A stretch of 64,000 bases of DNA from Thermotoga caldifontis AZM44c09 (GCF_000828655.1 NZ_AP014509.1:992001-1056000), one strand, 5' to 3'; counted from the stretch's first letter, positions 1-9,900 are shown. Numbers and translations: made by a program. The notes: generated from the sequence alone by a model not told the origin.

Positions 1-1182
1 TTCTCTCCGCAACAAATGGTAAGCTTTCAGCGCTTTCTCCTCGTTCGCCTCGCTCATGAACTTGTTCAATTCTCCTACGAGCTCGAATATCTGTGCCACA
101 GCCTTCGGAGTGTTGAAATCGTCGTCCAGCGCTTCGATGAACCTCTGTCTCTGCTCGCTCATCCACGCGTCGCTTCTGGGTACGGGAATGCTGGAAAACC
201 TCGATTCAAAATTCCTGAAACTTTCCGCGATCCTTCTGGCGGCCTTCGCGCTCGCTTCGAGTGCCTCGACGGAGAAATCTATGGGGCTCCTGTAATGTTT
301 CGACAGAAAGTAGAGTTTCAACCCGTCCGCTCCGAACTTTTTCAGGGCTTCCCTCAGGATGAATATGTTGCCTAAGGATTTGCTCATCTTGTCACCGGAA
401 ACACGAACCAGAGCGTTGTGGAGCCAGTAGCGAACGAACGGTTTTCCCGTCAAGGCTTCACTCTGAGCCTTCTCGTTTTCGTGGTGCGGAAAGATGAGGT
501 CCTCTCCACCCGCGTGGATGTCGAGTGTGGAACCGAGAAGTTTTGTGGACATGATGGTGCACTCTATGTGCCAGCCAGGTCTTCCCTTACCCCATGGGCT
601 GTCCCAGGAAGGTTCGCCGGGTTTCGCCGCCTTCCAGAGTGCAAAGTCCAGAGGGAACCTTTTCTTCTCACTCACCTCGACGCGCGCGCCGGCGATCATT
701 TCGTCCAAGCTCCTGTGTGAAAGTTCCCCGTATCTGGGAAAGCTTTTCACATCGAAATACACATCCCCGTCCACAACGTACGCGTGTCCTTTCCTTATCA
801 ACTGCTCTATGGAGTTCACGATCTCCGGAACGAAGTCGGACGTCTTCGGAGCAAAGTTCGGAGCTCTGACACCGAGCGCGCTCGCGTCCCTCCAGTACTC
901 CTGTATGAAGGTCTCCGCCACGTCTTTGAAATCGACGTTCCATTCATTTGCGCGGTTTATGATCTTGTCATCGATGTCCGTGAAGTTTTGAACCATGATC
1001 ACCCGATAGCCTCTGTATTCGAAATACCTCCTGAGTGCGTCGAAGACGATCATGGGCCTCGCATTACCCACGTGTATGAGTCCGTAGACTGTGGGCCCGC
1101 ACACGTACATTCGCACAACGTTGGGTTCGAGAGTTTCGAACTTTTCAAGGCGGCCACTCAACGTGTTTTTCAAGAACATCAT
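1..1182 (-). CDS. cysS: Cysteinyl-tRNA synthetase, 3' end cut by window
   Basis: Charges tRNA-Cys with cysteine in the cytoplasm (class I synthetase). 394 codons are present; the family is about 460-470 residues, so the C-terminal anticodon-binding end lies outside the window. Visible near the N-terminus are CGPTVYG with the first zinc cysteine and the HIGH-type motif HVGN, then HIECT and [12 protein letters not shown] (remaining zinc ligands) and KMSKS. The ATG at 1182 overlaps the gltX stop as ATGA, so the two synthetase genes are translationally coupled in one operon. A second in-frame ATG follows immediately. Assignment is firm. Confidence 0.96.
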   Translation of the reverse strand, partial: MMFLKNTLSGRLEKFETLEPNVVRMYVCGPTVYGLIHVGNARPMIVFDALRRYFEYRGYRVIMVQNFTDIDDKIINRANEWNVDFKDVAETFIQEYWRDASALGVRAPNFAPKTSDFVPEIVNSIEQLIRKGHAYVVDGDVYFDVKSFPRYGELSHRSLDEMIAGARVEVSEKKRFPLDFALWKAAKPGEPSWDSPWGKGRPGWHIECTIMSTKLLGSTLDIHAGGEDLIFPHHENEKAQSEALTGKPFVRYWLHNALVRVSGDKMSKSLGNIFILREALKKFGADGLKLYFLSKHYRSPIDFSVEALEASAKAARRIAESFRNFESRFSSIPVPRSDAWMSEQRQRFIEALDDDFNTPKAVAQIFELVGELNKFMSEANEEKALKAYHLLRRE

Positions 1183-2597
1183 TCTACCCCCAGTGCCTTC
1201 TTGATTCTCAGCGCCGTTTCGGCCGGTCCGAGCAGAGTAACGATGTCCACCAGCTCGGGTCCTTCACTCTTACCTGTAAGGGCCTTTCTCAAATTCATGT
1301 AGAAATCCTTTGCGTTCAGCTTCGACGTTTTCACCACTTCGCGGAACACGTTGACCAGCTGCTCCTTAGTTAACTCGTTCTCCTGCTGCAACCTTGAGGC
1401 ACATTCCAGCAGACCTTTCCGTACGGGCTCATCCACTTGCAGAGAGACGTTGGGCCTGACGAAGAAGAAGTCAGCCAAGTCTGTGATCTCTTCGAGGGAA
1501 TGCATGCGATCTCTGACGCACAGGAAAACGTGCGTCAGCCACTCTTTGTTTCTGTAAGACCATCCTCTCGATTCGATGTACGGAATGAGTGTTTCCACGA
1601 TTTTCTCAGGTTCTACCTTTCTTATGTAGTACCCGTTCATCCATCTGAGTTTGCCGGGGTCGAATATGGCTGGGTTCTTGCTCACACGGTCAAGGGAGAA
1701 TTTCCTGATCATTTCCTCCACGGACATGATTTCTTGAGCATCGGGTGGGGACCAACCCAGGAGCGCAAGATAATTCACCAGCGCTTCCGGTAAGTACCCT
1801 CGGGCTCTGAACTCTTCCACGGACGTGGCACCGTGCCGTTTGCTGAGTTTCTTACCGTCTGGCCCGAGGATCATCGACACGTGTCCTATCTGTGGCGGTT
1901 CGACTCCAAACGCTTCGTAGATGGCGAGTTGCTTGACCGTGTTCGGCAGATGGTCGTCTCCCCTTATCACGTGCGTGATCCTCATGAGCATGTCGTCAAC
2001 GACGCACGCGAAGTTGTAGGTGGGCATGCCGTTGCTCCGTAACAGGGCGAAATCACCCACCGAACCTTCGCCGAACACGACCTGGCCTTTTATCAGATCG
2101 TTATGGACGATCGTTTTCCTCGGCATCGAGAAGTAGATGGCTGGTTGCAGGCCTCTCTCTTCGTACTCTCTCATCCTCTCTCTTGTGGCGAACTGTTCGA
2201 ACATCTCTCTGGTGTAGTGGGGCGGCAGGTTTTTGCTCAGCAGTTCCTCTCTGAGTTTCTCTATCTCTTCGGGATACGCATAAACTTTGTACGCCTTGTC
2301 CTCCCTGACCAGCTTTTCAGCGTACTCTCTGTAGATGTGGAGTCTCTCGCTCTGTCTGTACGGACCGTACGGTCCACCCACGTCGGGACCTTCGTCCCAG
2401 TGAATGCCGAGCCAGCGGAGTGACTCCATCAGTTTCTCTTCGAAAATGCGTTCCGAGCGGGCTATGTCCGTGTCTTCGATCCTCAGAACAAAGACGCCGT
2501 TGAAATGCCTCGCGAACAGGTAGTTGAAAAGCGCCGTTCGTGCTCCACCAACGTGCAAAAAACCTGTAGGGCTCGGTGCGAACCTGACTCTCACCAT
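1179..2597 (-). CDS. gltX: Glutamyl-tRNA synthetase
   Basis: Attaches glutamate to tRNA-Glu (class I synthetase, 472 residues, normal length). The N-terminus has the HIGH-type sequence [16 protein letters not shown] and the middle has the KMSKS-type KKLSKRHG. The ATG at 2597 is preceded by AGGAGG at good spacing. It starts 11 bases after the DNA lyase gene ends and its stop overlaps the cysS start. Thermotoga species carry two GluRS paralogues (known); the sequence alone does not tell me whether this copy also mischarges tRNA-Gln. Confidence 0.96.
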   Translation of the reverse strand: MVRVRFAPSPTGFLHVGGARTALFNYLFARHFNGVFVLRIEDTDIARSERIFEEKLMESLRWLGIHWDEGPDVGGPYGPYRQSERLHIYREYAEKLVREDKAYKVYAYPEEIEKLREELLSKNLPPHYTREMFEQFATRERMREYEERGLQPAIYFSMPRKTIVHNDLIKGQVVFGEGSVGDFALLRSNGMPTYNFACVVDDMLMRITHVIRGDDHLPNTVKQLAIYEAFGVEPPQIGHVSMILGPDGKKLSKRHGATSVEEFRARGYLPEALVNYLALLGWSPPDAQEIMSVEEMIRKFSLDRVSKNPAIFDPGKLRWMNGYYIRKVEPEKIVETLIPYIESRGWSYRNKEWLTHVFLCVRDRMHSLEEITDLADFFFVRPNVSLQVDEPVRKGLLECASRLQQENELTKEQLVNVFREVVKTSKLNAKDFYMNLRKALTGKSEGPELVDIVTLLGPAETALRIKKALGVE

Positions 2598-2608
2598 GCT
2601 TCTTCCTC

Positions 2609-3229
2609 CTACTTCTCAACAGTTCTTTTGACGAAGTACCAGAGGTACAGATCGAACTTACCCAACGTTTCACCGAAAACCTCAGCTTCTTGCTTCAACA
2701 GAGATTCTAACCGCAGATACCTCTGTTTCGTGAGGCTCGATGGCAACGAATCTATCAAGCCATACTCGAGCATGAGTGAGAGCACGTGCCTGTCGAGTAT
2801 GGCCAGTTCCTCGATTCCCACATTCCTCAGAAAATGACTCGCCTCTTTGTATCCTATTCCAACCACATTCTTCACGAGCCATTCGCGCGCCTGCATTGCA
2901 TCCAAAGAAAGCAGAGGCCTCAGCCTGCCCAGGACCCATCTGTTCCTCACTATGTAAGATGCACGGGCTTTCGGGTAACGATGGTGCAGTTTGGTCAGCA
3001 TCTCTGTCAGCTCTTCTTCGCTCATAGTGATGAAACCGTCTCCGATCAGTTCCTGAGCTTTCATGCCTCCGCTCGCACTCCAGTTGGCTGTGAGTATGCA
3101 GAAGCACAGCTCGCTGTAAAGCTGCTCTTCGCTTCCGTTCTCACCAAGTTCTTTGAACTGTTTGAAGCGTTCCTCAACGAGCGGTTTGGCCTCCTGTCTG
3201 ATCGATTCCACAGCCTGAGCGAGTCTTAT
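2609..3229 (-). CDS. ogg: 8-oxoguanine DNA glycosylase/AP lyase (Ogg2-type)
   Basis: Bifunctional base-excision repair enzyme that removes 8-oxoguanine and nicks the abasic site. The helix-hairpin-helix segment NVVGIGYKEASHFLRN holds the catalytic lysine and is followed by the catalytic aspartate in ILDRH. The frame is open to an ATG at 3262, but that ATG lies on the wrong side of a perfect TATAAT (3251-3256). A strong GGAGGTG (3237-3243) sits 7 bases before an ATA at 3229, which gives the N-terminus expected of the family. A GTG at 3211 is the nearest ordinary start but has only a weak ribosome site. Function is secure; the start is not. Confidence 0.9.
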   Translation of the reverse strand: MRLAQAVESIRQEAKPLVEERFKQFKELGENGSEEQLYSELCFCILTANWSASGGMKAQELIGDGFITMSEEELTEMLTKLHHRYPKARASYIVRNRWVLGRLRPLLSLDAMQAREWLVKNVVGIGYKEASHFLRNVGIEELAILDRHVLSLMLEYGLIDSLPSSLTKQRYLRLESLLKQEAEVFGETLGKFDLYLWYFVKRTVEK

Positions 3230-3250
3230 CGCAACACACCTCCAGCTTTC

Positions 3251-3256
3251 ATTATA
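3251..3256 (-). promoter_or_regulatory. -10 box TATAAT upstream of ogg
   Basis: Perfect -10 hexamer on the minus strand, 7 bases upstream of the GGAGGTG ribosome site. A transcript starting at normal distance would begin almost at the ribosome site. No good -35 is seen at 16-18 bp. Confidence 0.5.
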
Positions 3257-3422
3257 GAACATCTCTGATCAGATTCTCGTGCACACCGTCGCACAGCTGT
3301 CGTACATGGTGGATAGAGTTAAGAGTAGTGGTCCCAGCCTTTTGGATCGATACACTTCGTGTCGGGCAAGTTTACATTTCAATGCGGCGAGCGTTTGATA
3401 GGCTCGGGATGGATGAAGGTGT

Positions 3423-3440
3423 TATAATTTTTCAGGAGGT
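3423..3440 (+). promoter_or_regulatory. -10 box and ribosome site of fur
   Basis: TATAAT at 3423-3428 is followed within six bases by AGGAGGT (3434-3440), then ATG at 3447. The leader is therefore only a few bases long before the ribosome site. No convincing -35 or Fur-box palindrome is visible in the 180-bp divergent region with ogg. Confidence 0.55.
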
Positions 3441-3446
3441 TGTAGA

Positions 3447-3842
3447 ATGACGATAAGTCAGATTGCAGAGATGCTCAGAAGTAAAGGCTTGAAAGTTACA
3501 CCACAGAGGGTTGAGATCATAAGATTTCTGCAGACGCACAGAACCCATCCAACGGCACAGCAGATATACGAGCACGTCCTGCGCAAAGTTGGTAGCGTTT
3601 CTTTCACAACGATCTACAACACCGTTCGTGTGCTCGAACAGATGGGTGAGGTGAGGAAGATACCGATCAGCGACACAACGACCGTGTACGACGTCAACAC
3701 TTCGGATCACGGTCATTTCGTTTGTGAGGTCTGTGGAAACATCTACGACATACCTTACGAAGCTTCGTTCCGCGTCCCGGGTGAAGTCAGAAGGACTGAA
3801 CTCATTGTCTACGGTGTTTGCGAAAAATGTTCATCCCAGTGA
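3447..3842 (+). CDS. Fur/PerR-family metal-responsive repressor
   Basis: 131-residue Fur-superfamily regulator. The winged-helix half (residues 1-85) includes KVTPQRVEIIRFL and TIYNTVRVLEQMGEV. The dimerisation half has DHGHFVCEVCG and a C-terminal CEKC, the paired CxxC structural zinc site typical of PerR/Fur/Zur. It is transcribed alone, divergent from ogg and convergent with infB (2-bp gap). Fur, PerR and Zur cannot be told apart by eye; the repair gene next door makes an oxidative (PerR-like) role attractive but unproven. Confidence 0.9.
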   Translation: MTISQIAEMLRSKGLKVTPQRVEIIRFLQTHRTHPTAQQIYEHVLRKVGSVSFTTIYNTVRVLEQMGEVRKIPISDTTTVYDVNTSDHGHFVCEVCGNIYDIPYEASFRVPGEVRRTELIVYGVCEKCSSQ

Positions 3843-3844
3843 GT

Positions 3845-5863
3845 TCAGAGAGTCCGCTTGACTTCCCTGAGCTGGTAGAATTCCAGTTCGTCTCCTTCCT
3901 GGAAGTCTGATCTATTCTTGAACTTTATACCACATTCCTGTGGTGCCTCAACTTGACTGACATCTTCCTTGAAGTGTTTGAGGCTCTCTATTTCGTCTGT
4001 GAACAGCAAAACACCGTTTCTGTACACCCGGACTTTGCTATCGCGCGTGACTTTTCCTTCGAGCATCTGAACGCCCGCAACCTTACCCACTTTCTTTATA
4101 TCGAAGACCTTCTTGATCTCACCTCGGCCAACGAGTTCCTCAACGATCTGCGGTTTCAACATGCCTTCCATCGCAAGTTTGAGGCTCTCGATCAGATCGT
4201 ATATGACTTCGTAGGTCTTCACCTGAACGCCTTCCGCCTCGGCCGCCTTCCTCGCCTGTGACTCTACTTTCACTCTGAATCCAAGGACGATACCATCACA
4301 GGTGGAAGCGAGCATGATGTCACTCTCAGTAACCGGACCCACGGCCGCGTGAACGACGCTCACCTTTATCTCATCTGACTTCAACGATTCAACAGCACTC
4401 TGAACTGCGCTCAAGGAACCTAAGGTGTCCGCCTTCAGAATCAAATTGAGCTCCTTTTTCTCCTTCTCTTCCATCATTTTCAAGAGTTCTTCCAGGGTCA
4501 TTCTCCTTCTGGTGCGTCTCTCTTTCTCGACACGCGCTTTGATCTCTTCGCTCACCTGGCGGGCTGTTTCAAGGTCTTCCACGCTGTAAATCGTGTAACG
4601 CAGATCTGGCAATTCCTCGAATCCAACGATCATCACTGGTTGGGAAGGTTCAGCACTCTTGATGTGCTTACCCTTGTCATCGATCAGGGCTCGGACCTTC
4701 GCGTATATGGGGCCTGAGATCACGTAGTCACCAATTTTCAGAATTCCGTCTTTTACGATCACGTTTGCAACTGGTCCCAGTCCACGCTCAACCTTCGATT
4801 CTATGACGACGCACCTTGCGGGTCCTTTTGGATAGCACTTTATTTCCTTCATTTCCGCTAAGAGCAGTATCATTTCCAGCAGCTCATCGATGCCCTGCCC
4901 GGTTCTCGCAGATATGGGGACGACGATCGTATCGCCACCCCAATCCTCTGGAACAAGGTTCAATTTTGATACGAGCTGTTGCTTCGTCGCTTCGACGTTT
5001 GCGTTTGGCTTGTCTATCTTGTTTATCGCCACTATGACGGGCACGTTCGCTGCCTTCGCGTGGTTGTAAGCCTCGATGGTTTGAGGCATGACACCGTCGT
5101 CCGCCGCGACCACGAGCACGACTATGTCCGTCGCCTGAGCACCCCTGGCCCTCATCTCTGTGAACAGTTCGTGACCAGGCGTGTCAATGAAGGTTATTTT
5201 CTTGCCGTTGTAACTGACCTGGTACGCGCCTATTGACTGGGTTATTCCTCCGGCTTCTTGCTCGGCTATGCGAGTTTTCCTTATTCTGTCCAGAAGCGTT
5301 GTCTTGCCGTGGTCCACGTGTCCCATGACCGTTACGACGGGCGGTCTCGGAACGAGTTCATTCGCGTGCTTGGTGTACAGCTCTTCGAAGTATTTCTCTA
5401 TCTGCTGGAGTTTGCTGATGGACATTTCTGCTTGCTCCGTTTTCTCCTCCCGCTGTATCTTCAGTTTATAACCGTACATCTTCGCGATTTCTCTTGCTGT
5501 TTTTTCGTCCAGTTTCTGGTTGGGTTTGAGCGCCACACCTTTCATGAACATGTCCTGAATCACTTTGTTCAAAGGCACGCCTATCTTCAACGCGAGAGTG
5601 TTCAGCTGGAGCTCTTCCTCCTTCAGGGCAACTTCTTCTCTGACCTCTTCCTCTATCTCCTCTTCCTTTTTCGCCTTCGCAACGGGTTTGGATTTTTCCA
5701 CATCTTCCTCTTCGAAAAGTTCGAGTAAGAGCTTGACCGTCTCTTCATCTATGTAACTCATGTGGTTCTTCACATCGAGTCCGAGCTCCTCGAGCTCCTG
5801 GAGGAGGTCCTTGGCAGACATATTCAGCTTCTTCGCGAGTTCATAGACTCTCAACCTCGGCAC
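3845..5863 (-). CDS. infB: Translation initiation factor IF-2
   Basis: GTPase that brings initiator fMet-tRNA to the 30S subunit. The order is a short N-terminal domain ([13 protein letters not shown]), a Glu/Lys-rich linker, the G domain with GHVDHGKT near residue 182 and NKID, then the C-terminal beta-barrel domains. The frame reaches GTG at 5872, but that codon overlaps the ribosome site GGGGTG; the GTG at 5863 is well spaced and gives the N-terminus MPRLRVYEL, so I use it (672 residues). TATATA/TATAAG sits just upstream, giving a short leader. Confidence 0.95.
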   Translation of the reverse strand: MPRLRVYELAKKLNMSAKDLLQELEELGLDVKNHMSYIDEETVKLLLELFEEEDVEKSKPVAKAKKEEEIEEEVREEVALKEEELQLNTLALKIGVPLNKVIQDMFMKGVALKPNQKLDEKTAREIAKMYGYKLKIQREEKTEQAEMSISKLQQIEKYFEELYTKHANELVPRPPVVTVMGHVDHGKTTLLDRIRKTRIAEQEAGGITQSIGAYQVSYNGKKITFIDTPGHELFTEMRARGAQATDIVVLVVAADDGVMPQTIEAYNHAKAANVPVIVAINKIDKPNANVEATKQQLVSKLNLVPEDWGGDTIVVPISARTGQGIDELLEMILLLAEMKEIKCYPKGPARCVVIESKVERGLGPVANVIVKDGILKIGDYVISGPIYAKVRALIDDKGKHIKSAEPSQPVMIVGFEELPDLRYTIYSVEDLETARQVSEEIKARVEKERRTRRRMTLEELLKMMEEKEKKELNLILKADTLGSLSAVQSAVESLKSDEIKVSVVHAAVGPVTESDIMLASTCDGIVLGFRVKVESQARKAAEAEGVQVKTYEVIYDLIESLKLAMEGMLKPQIVEELVGRGEIKKVFDIKKVGKVAGVQMLEGKVTRDSKVRVYRNGVLLFTDEIESLKHFKEDVSQVEAPQECGIKFKNRSDFQEGDELEFYQLREVKRTL

Positions 5864-6037
5864 TCGTATCACCCCTTTAAGCCTTATATATTTTACAGCA
5901 CGGCGGTGGAGAACGTATCTTCTTCAGAGTATCGTAATCAAGGACGCACCTGTTCAAAATGTGGGTGTCGCGGTCCTGCTGGGAACGCCCCGGATAGGAT
6001 CATTTTTCAGTGTGCTTTCGTCGAAACAGTTCCACTG

Positions 6038-6046
6038 TGGTATAAA
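6038..6046 (+). promoter_or_regulatory. Extended -10 promoter for the SIS gene
   Basis: TGG followed by TATAAA (6038-6046) fits an extended -10 element. It lies about 20 bases before AGGAGG (6067-6072). The rest of the 5864-6082 gap shows no gene; it holds the divergent infB promoter. Confidence 0.5.
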
Positions 6047-6082
6047 ATGGTAGGACATAGTGACAGAGGAGGTTCGATGTGA

Positions 6083-7087
6083 ATGTCAATTTTTGCGCAG
6101 GATTTCTCCGAGCAACCCAAGGCAGTGAGAGAACTACTCACGTTCGCCGAGGAGATCAAAAGAAAAGCGGCCATCCTTCAACCGAAAAGTGTTCTCGTAC
6201 TGGGCATGGGAGCTTCTTATTACGCGGGACTGTACGCTACAGTCTACGCGAACACCATGGGAATGAACTGTAGATGTGAGGAGCTTTCCGAAGTCGTCTG
6301 GTACTGGAGTGAGAATTCTTTCGATCTTTACGACACGATCGTTCTGGTGTCACAATCCGGTGAAACCGCGGAACTGAAGAAGCTCGTTGAAAAGTATCCG
6401 AGGATTCGAAAAAAATCTGTCCTCGTGACCAACAATCCCAACAGTTCCGCGGCGAAGGTTCTTGGCGAAGATAGAGTGTTTTTGATCCACGCCGGTCAGG
6501 AGAGGGCCATGGGCTCTACCAAAACGTTCGTGAACAGCATTGTAACGCTGTTGCTCATACTTTCTCAGTGGGCAGGAAAGCCTTTGAATCCTGATGGACT
6601 GGACGATCATCTTGAAAGTGCACTCGCAGTTGACATCCATGACTACGTTGAGAGTGTCGCGGCGAACGGACAGCTCGTTCTGGTGGGACGTGGTTTCTCC
6701 GTACCGATACTCCGCATGGCGCAGCTCACCCTGGCGGAAGTTGCCAGGTTCAATTGCTCGTGGTACAGCGGAGGAGGTTTTCGCCACGGTGCGATGGAGT
6801 TGATGGTTGGAGGAATCGTTTCGACGTTCATCCATGTTGAGGGAAAAACGTCCCAGATCATGGCAAGGTTCGCCCGGGAACTGTCCCGCTTCGATGGGTT
6901 GTGGCTGATAAGCAACGTTGAAACGATTGTACCGCGGTGCGTTCGCCTCAAGGAGGGACTGACCGAGGAACTGGCACCGATTCCCGCGATCGTTGTTTTC
7001 CAGAGGCTCGCCGATGAACTGGCTCGAAGGAGAGGTTATCCGAGTGGAGTTGGCATGATCGCGACCAAAGTCACGAGCGAGGAATGA
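6083..7087 (+). CDS. Two-SIS-domain aminosugar phosphate isomerase/deaminase-like protein
   Basis: 334 residues with two SIS (sugar isomerase) domains and no glutaminase domain. GMGASYYAG (41-49), SQSGET (90-95) and GSTKTF match the phosphosugar-binding loops of the GlmS isomerase half and of NagB-II/AgaS-type deaminases. A cytoplasmic enzyme acting on glucosamine-6-phosphate or a related sugar phosphate is likely. It stands alone behind its own promoter, with AGGAGG before ATG 6083, so the neighbours do not narrow the substrate. Its 3' end overlaps the convergent radical SAM gene by 17 bases. Confidence 0.8.
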   Translation: MSIFAQDFSEQPKAVRELLTFAEEIKRKAAILQPKSVLVLGMGASYYAGLYATVYANTMGMNCRCEELSEVVWYWSENSFDLYDTIVLVSQSGETAELKKLVEKYPRIRKKSVLVTNNPNSSAAKVLGEDRVFLIHAGQERAMGSTKTFVNSIVTLLLILSQWAGKPLNPDGLDDHLESALAVDIHDYVESVAANGQLVLVGRGFSVPILRMAQLTLAEVARFNCSWYSGGGFRHGAMELMVGGIVSTFIHVEGKTSQIMARFARELSRFDGLWLISNVETIVPRCVRLKEGLTEELAPIPAIVVFQRLADELARRRGYPSGVGMIATKVTSEE

Positions 7088-8429
7088 GGGTTTTTCCGTG
7101 CGCCAGGTCTTTGAGCTTCTGTACCGTTGCTGCGTCCATGCCTGCCTTCCACCAGTAAGGTAAGACCGTGTTGTTCAGTAGCAGAGGATCAACGTCTGAT
7201 GGCAACACTCCTGAACGTGTCAGCTCGATCCAGTCTCTCGTACCAGGAATGGGCGTGTACTCGTTCAGGGAAACCGAGATGGACGCTTTCTTGCAGACTT
7301 CTATCGCGGTCATCACATCCTGCACTGTTTGGCCGGGCATGTTGACCATAATGTAGGCTTGAATCTCGTCCGCTGTGAAACCTGCATTTTTCAGCAGTTC
7401 TGCCGCTCTCAAAATGTCTTCGTCGTACACTTTCCCACCGGTCCTGATCTGCAACGGACCGGAGGTTTCGTATCCGAGTTTGATGGTGACGAAATTCGCT
7501 CGCTTCAACAGCTGGGCAAGTTCTTCGTCTATCAACCTCGCGTGTATTCCGTTGGGGAGGTGGTAGTTAACTCCAAGATCCAGTTCGATGAGCTCTCTCA
7601 GCAGTGGTTTGAAGTGATTCTCTTTGTCTATGAGGGCGGCATCGTCGAAGAACACGACGTCTTTCACGTTGAACATGCGAACGTACTTCTGTACCATTTC
7701 GACGATCCTGTGAACACTTCTGTGTATCCATTTGCCGTACAATTTTGGGGTCAGACAGTAACTGCAGTTGTACACGCATCCGAGTGACGTGAAGAAAACG
7801 AGATAACCCACCCTCTGGTACAGTTCGTACGCTGGATCGAACCTTTCGAACCAATCGTTGAGATCGGTGTTGAAACTTCCATCGAACAGCTCGAAGAGCA
7901 ATTCGTTCAGTTTCGAGACGTCTTCGGTGTATATCACGTCGGCTCCACTGTGAAGCTTCGCGTGGTCCGGATAGATACGCGCGTACGTTCCGCCGAGGAC
8001 TACCGGTACATTCGGGAACATGCCTTTGATGATCTCTATCGTCTGGCGCACACCGGGCCACCAGTAGGTCATGGAGGACGTCACGAAAAACGCGTCTGGA
8101 TTTTCGATCTGTTTCAGTTTGTGTACGAAAAACTCTTCGGGTGCCCCGTAGCGCTTGTACTTCCTTGGAACAAAGGACAGTTCAGGCGGTTTCGAAACTT
8201 CCACGGTGTGGAACTTTCCTGTGCCGTATCGCTTGTCGGGCTTCGGCTTGACGAACCTGGCAAGATCCGGATCGTGTCTGTTCAGAAGGTCTATGAGGAC
8301 AACGTCGAACCCGTAACTCAGGAGTACGGCTCCAACGTAGAGCAACCCGACAGGTTTGAGCCAGAAATCGTACGCGGCAAAATCGCAGATCCAGGGATTG
8401 ATCAGAACGATCTTCTTTTTTCTTGCCAG
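7071..8429 (-). CDS. B12-binding-type radical SAM protein
   Basis: The iron-sulfur motif in SLGCVYNCSYCLTP (CxxxCxxC) marks a radical SAM enzyme; the preceding ~200 residues look like a B12-binding (Rossmann) domain, as in methylthiotransferase- and methyltransferase-like enzymes. The substrate is unknown. The first NTG codon in frame is TTG 8345, but the frame stays open upstream and encodes KKIVLINPWICDFAAYDFWLK, which is the conserved start of this domain. A CTG at 8427-8429 would give MARKKKIVLINPW, so I extend to it. It overlaps the end of coaX by 28 bases, suggesting coupled translation. Confidence 0.78.
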   Translation of the reverse strand: MARKKKIVLINPWICDFAAYDFWLKPVGLLYVGAVLLSYGFDVVLIDLLNRHDPDLARFVKPKPDKRYGTGKFHTVEVSKPPELSFVPRKYKRYGAPEEFFVHKLKQIENPDAFFVTSSMTYWWPGVRQTIEIIKGMFPNVPVVLGGTYARIYPDHAKLHSGADVIYTEDVSKLNELLFELFDGSFNTDLNDWFERFDPAYELYQRVGYLVFFTSLGCVYNCSYCLTPKLYGKWIHRSVHRIVEMVQKYVRMFNVKDVVFFDDAALIDKENHFKPLLRELIELDLGVNYHLPNGIHARLIDEELAQLLKRANFVTIKLGYETSGPLQIRTGGKVYDEDILRAAELLKNAGFTADEIQAYIMVNMPGQTVQDVMTAIEVCKKASISVSLNEYTPIPGTRDWIELTRSGVLPSDVDPLLLNNTVLPYWWKAGMDAATVQKLKDLAHGKTLIPRS

Positions 8430-9166
8430 AACTTGAACATCCCCTTCAGCGTTAGATCTGGATCCAACACGTCGTGCTCCACGAGCTTCTCCAGAACCTT
8501 ACTCTGGCCACCCGTGAGAAACACCACGAACGGTTCTTTGTAGTAAGCCTTTATCTCTTTCACCAAACCGTTCAGGGCATTCGCGGTGCCTTTCACAACA
8601 CCAATTCTAATGTTTTCTGAGGTGTCCTTTCCCACGCAGTTCGTGGGTGCGTACAGATCGACCTGGGGCAGTTTCGCGGTTTTCTCGAACAAGCTGTGGG
8701 CTGCGGTCATGAGACCGGGCATGATCACTCCACCTTCGTAGTTACCATCTTTCACCACATCTATGGTGATCGCTGTTCCTGCATCTATCACCAGCGAGTT
8801 GGGATGTTCACGCACGACCGCGAAGACGTTTGCCACTCTGTCGGCACCTATCTCCGAGGGATTTTTCACGTTCCATTTCACTGTGGATGCGCTGGTTGCA
8901 TCCACCCACGTGCATTCCACCCTGAAATATTTCTCCACGAGCCTCTGAAAGACGTAGTTCAACGAAGGCACGACCGAGGCGATCACGGCACCCTGAAACT
9001 GTGGGATAACTCCGAGCTGTTTTTCGAGCAGAACCGATACCATCGCGAAGAGCTCGTCTTCTGTCTGGGATCTCTGTGTGGAAAACCTCCACTTGTGAAA
9101 GGTTGCACCATCCTCGGTGATACCTGCCACCGTCTGGGTGTTCCCTATGTCGAAGAGAATGAGCAT
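8402..9166 (-). CDS. coaX: Type III pantothenate kinase
   Basis: Phosphorylates pantothenate, the first step of coenzyme A synthesis (ASKHA fold, 254 residues). The N-terminal DIGNT phosphate loop, GADRVAN and IDAGTAITID are all present. The frame extends upstream to 9304, but ATG 9166 is preceded by GGAGGTG and gives the family N-terminus MLILFDIGNT. It shares a short divergent promoter region with the DUF554 gene and is translationally linked to the radical SAM gene downstream. Confidence 0.95.
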   Translation of the reverse strand: MLILFDIGNTQTVAGITEDGATFHKWRFSTQRSQTEDELFAMVSVLLEKQLGVIPQFQGAVIASVVPSLNYVFQRLVEKYFRVECTWVDATSASTVKWNVKNPSEIGADRVANVFAVVREHPNSLVIDAGTAITIDVVKDGNYEGGVIMPGLMTAAHSLFEKTAKLPQVDLYAPTNCVGKDTSENIRIGVVKGTANALNGLVKEIKAYYKEPFVVFLTGGQSKVLEKLVEHDVLDPDLTLKGMFKFWQEKRRSF

Positions 9167-9186
9167 CGCTCCACCTCCAACGGTTA

Positions 9187-9206
9187 TATAATAAACGAAG
9201 GAGGTG
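9187..9206 (+). promoter_or_regulatory. -10 box and ribosome site of the DUF554 gene
   Basis: TATAAT at 9187-9192 is followed by GAAGGAGGTG ending at 9206. The ribosome site overlaps the GTG at 9204, so that GTG cannot be served by it. The same AT-rich patch read on the other strand can supply the -10 of coaX. Confidence 0.5.
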
Positions 9207-9887
9207 CTTCGAATCCATCCCTCCGTGCTCATCAACGCCGTTTGCGTGTTTGCGGGTTCTTCCATAGGAATGGCACTGGGTAAGGCCGTTTCCGAGAGGT
9301 TCAAGAAAATCCTCTTTCAAGCTGTCGGGTTGACGACGATCGGTGTCGGTATCAAAATGACGCTGGACACCTCGAGCTTCATAATTGTTCTACTCTCGCT
9401 GGCCTTCGGGGCGATCCTTGGTGAAATGATAGACATCGAGGAAAAGCTTTCAAGGGTCGGCAGGTTTTCGAAAGATTCAACGAGGTTTGCAAAGGGTTTC
9501 GTCGCTGCCACGACCCTGTTCCTCGTGGGCCCCATGACGATCGTCGGCTCCATAAGGGCAGGTCTTTTGAACGACGGCACACTGATCTACGTGAAGTCTG
9601 TTCTGGATTTCATCTCCTCCATCGTACTGGCTTCGCTGTATGGCATCGGAGTGTTCGTTACAGGTGTGGTTGTGCTGGTCGTACAGGGGAGCATGGTTCT
9701 GCTGGCTTCTCAGCTCTCGTTCCTGACGCAGCAAAGTTATCTTGCGAATTTCACGGGCGTGGGCGGGCTGATAGTCTTCGCCATCGGCCTCAGGCTCCTC
9801 GAACTGAGGGATATAAAGGTGGGCAACCTTTTGCCCGCACTGGTTCTTTCTCCATTCATAGATTTCATAGCAAGATTTTTCAAATGA
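9204..9887 (+). CDS. DUF554 family membrane protein
   Basis: Polytopic protein of about 225 residues with roughly six or seven hydrophobic segments, matching the DUF554 (YdfK/YqgA-like) family, whose function is unknown. Recognisable are VLINAVCVFAGSSIGMALG at the start and the GPMTIVGSIRAG segment. The longest start is GTG 9204, but the only strong ribosome site overlaps it. Spacing instead points to ATC at 9213; GTG 9225 is 20 bases from the site. It is the first gene of the long plus-strand run ending at rpsT. Confidence 0.8.
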   Translation: MLRIHPSVLINAVCVFAGSSIGMALGKAVSERFKKILFQAVGLTTIGVGIKMTLDTSSFIIVLLSLAFGAILGEMIDIEEKLSRVGRFSKDSTRFAKGFVAATTLFLVGPMTIVGSIRAGLLNDGTLIYVKSVLDFISSIVLASLYGIGVFVTGVVVLVVQGSMVLLASQLSFLTQQSYLANFTGVGGLIVFAIGLRLLELRDIKVGNLLPALVLSPFIDFIARFFK

Positions 9888-9900
9888 GAGGAGAGTACGA

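Noticed and set aside
3263-3446. Fur box in the ogg-fur spacer
   Set aside because: No GATAATGATAATCATTATC-like palindrome could be found by eye.
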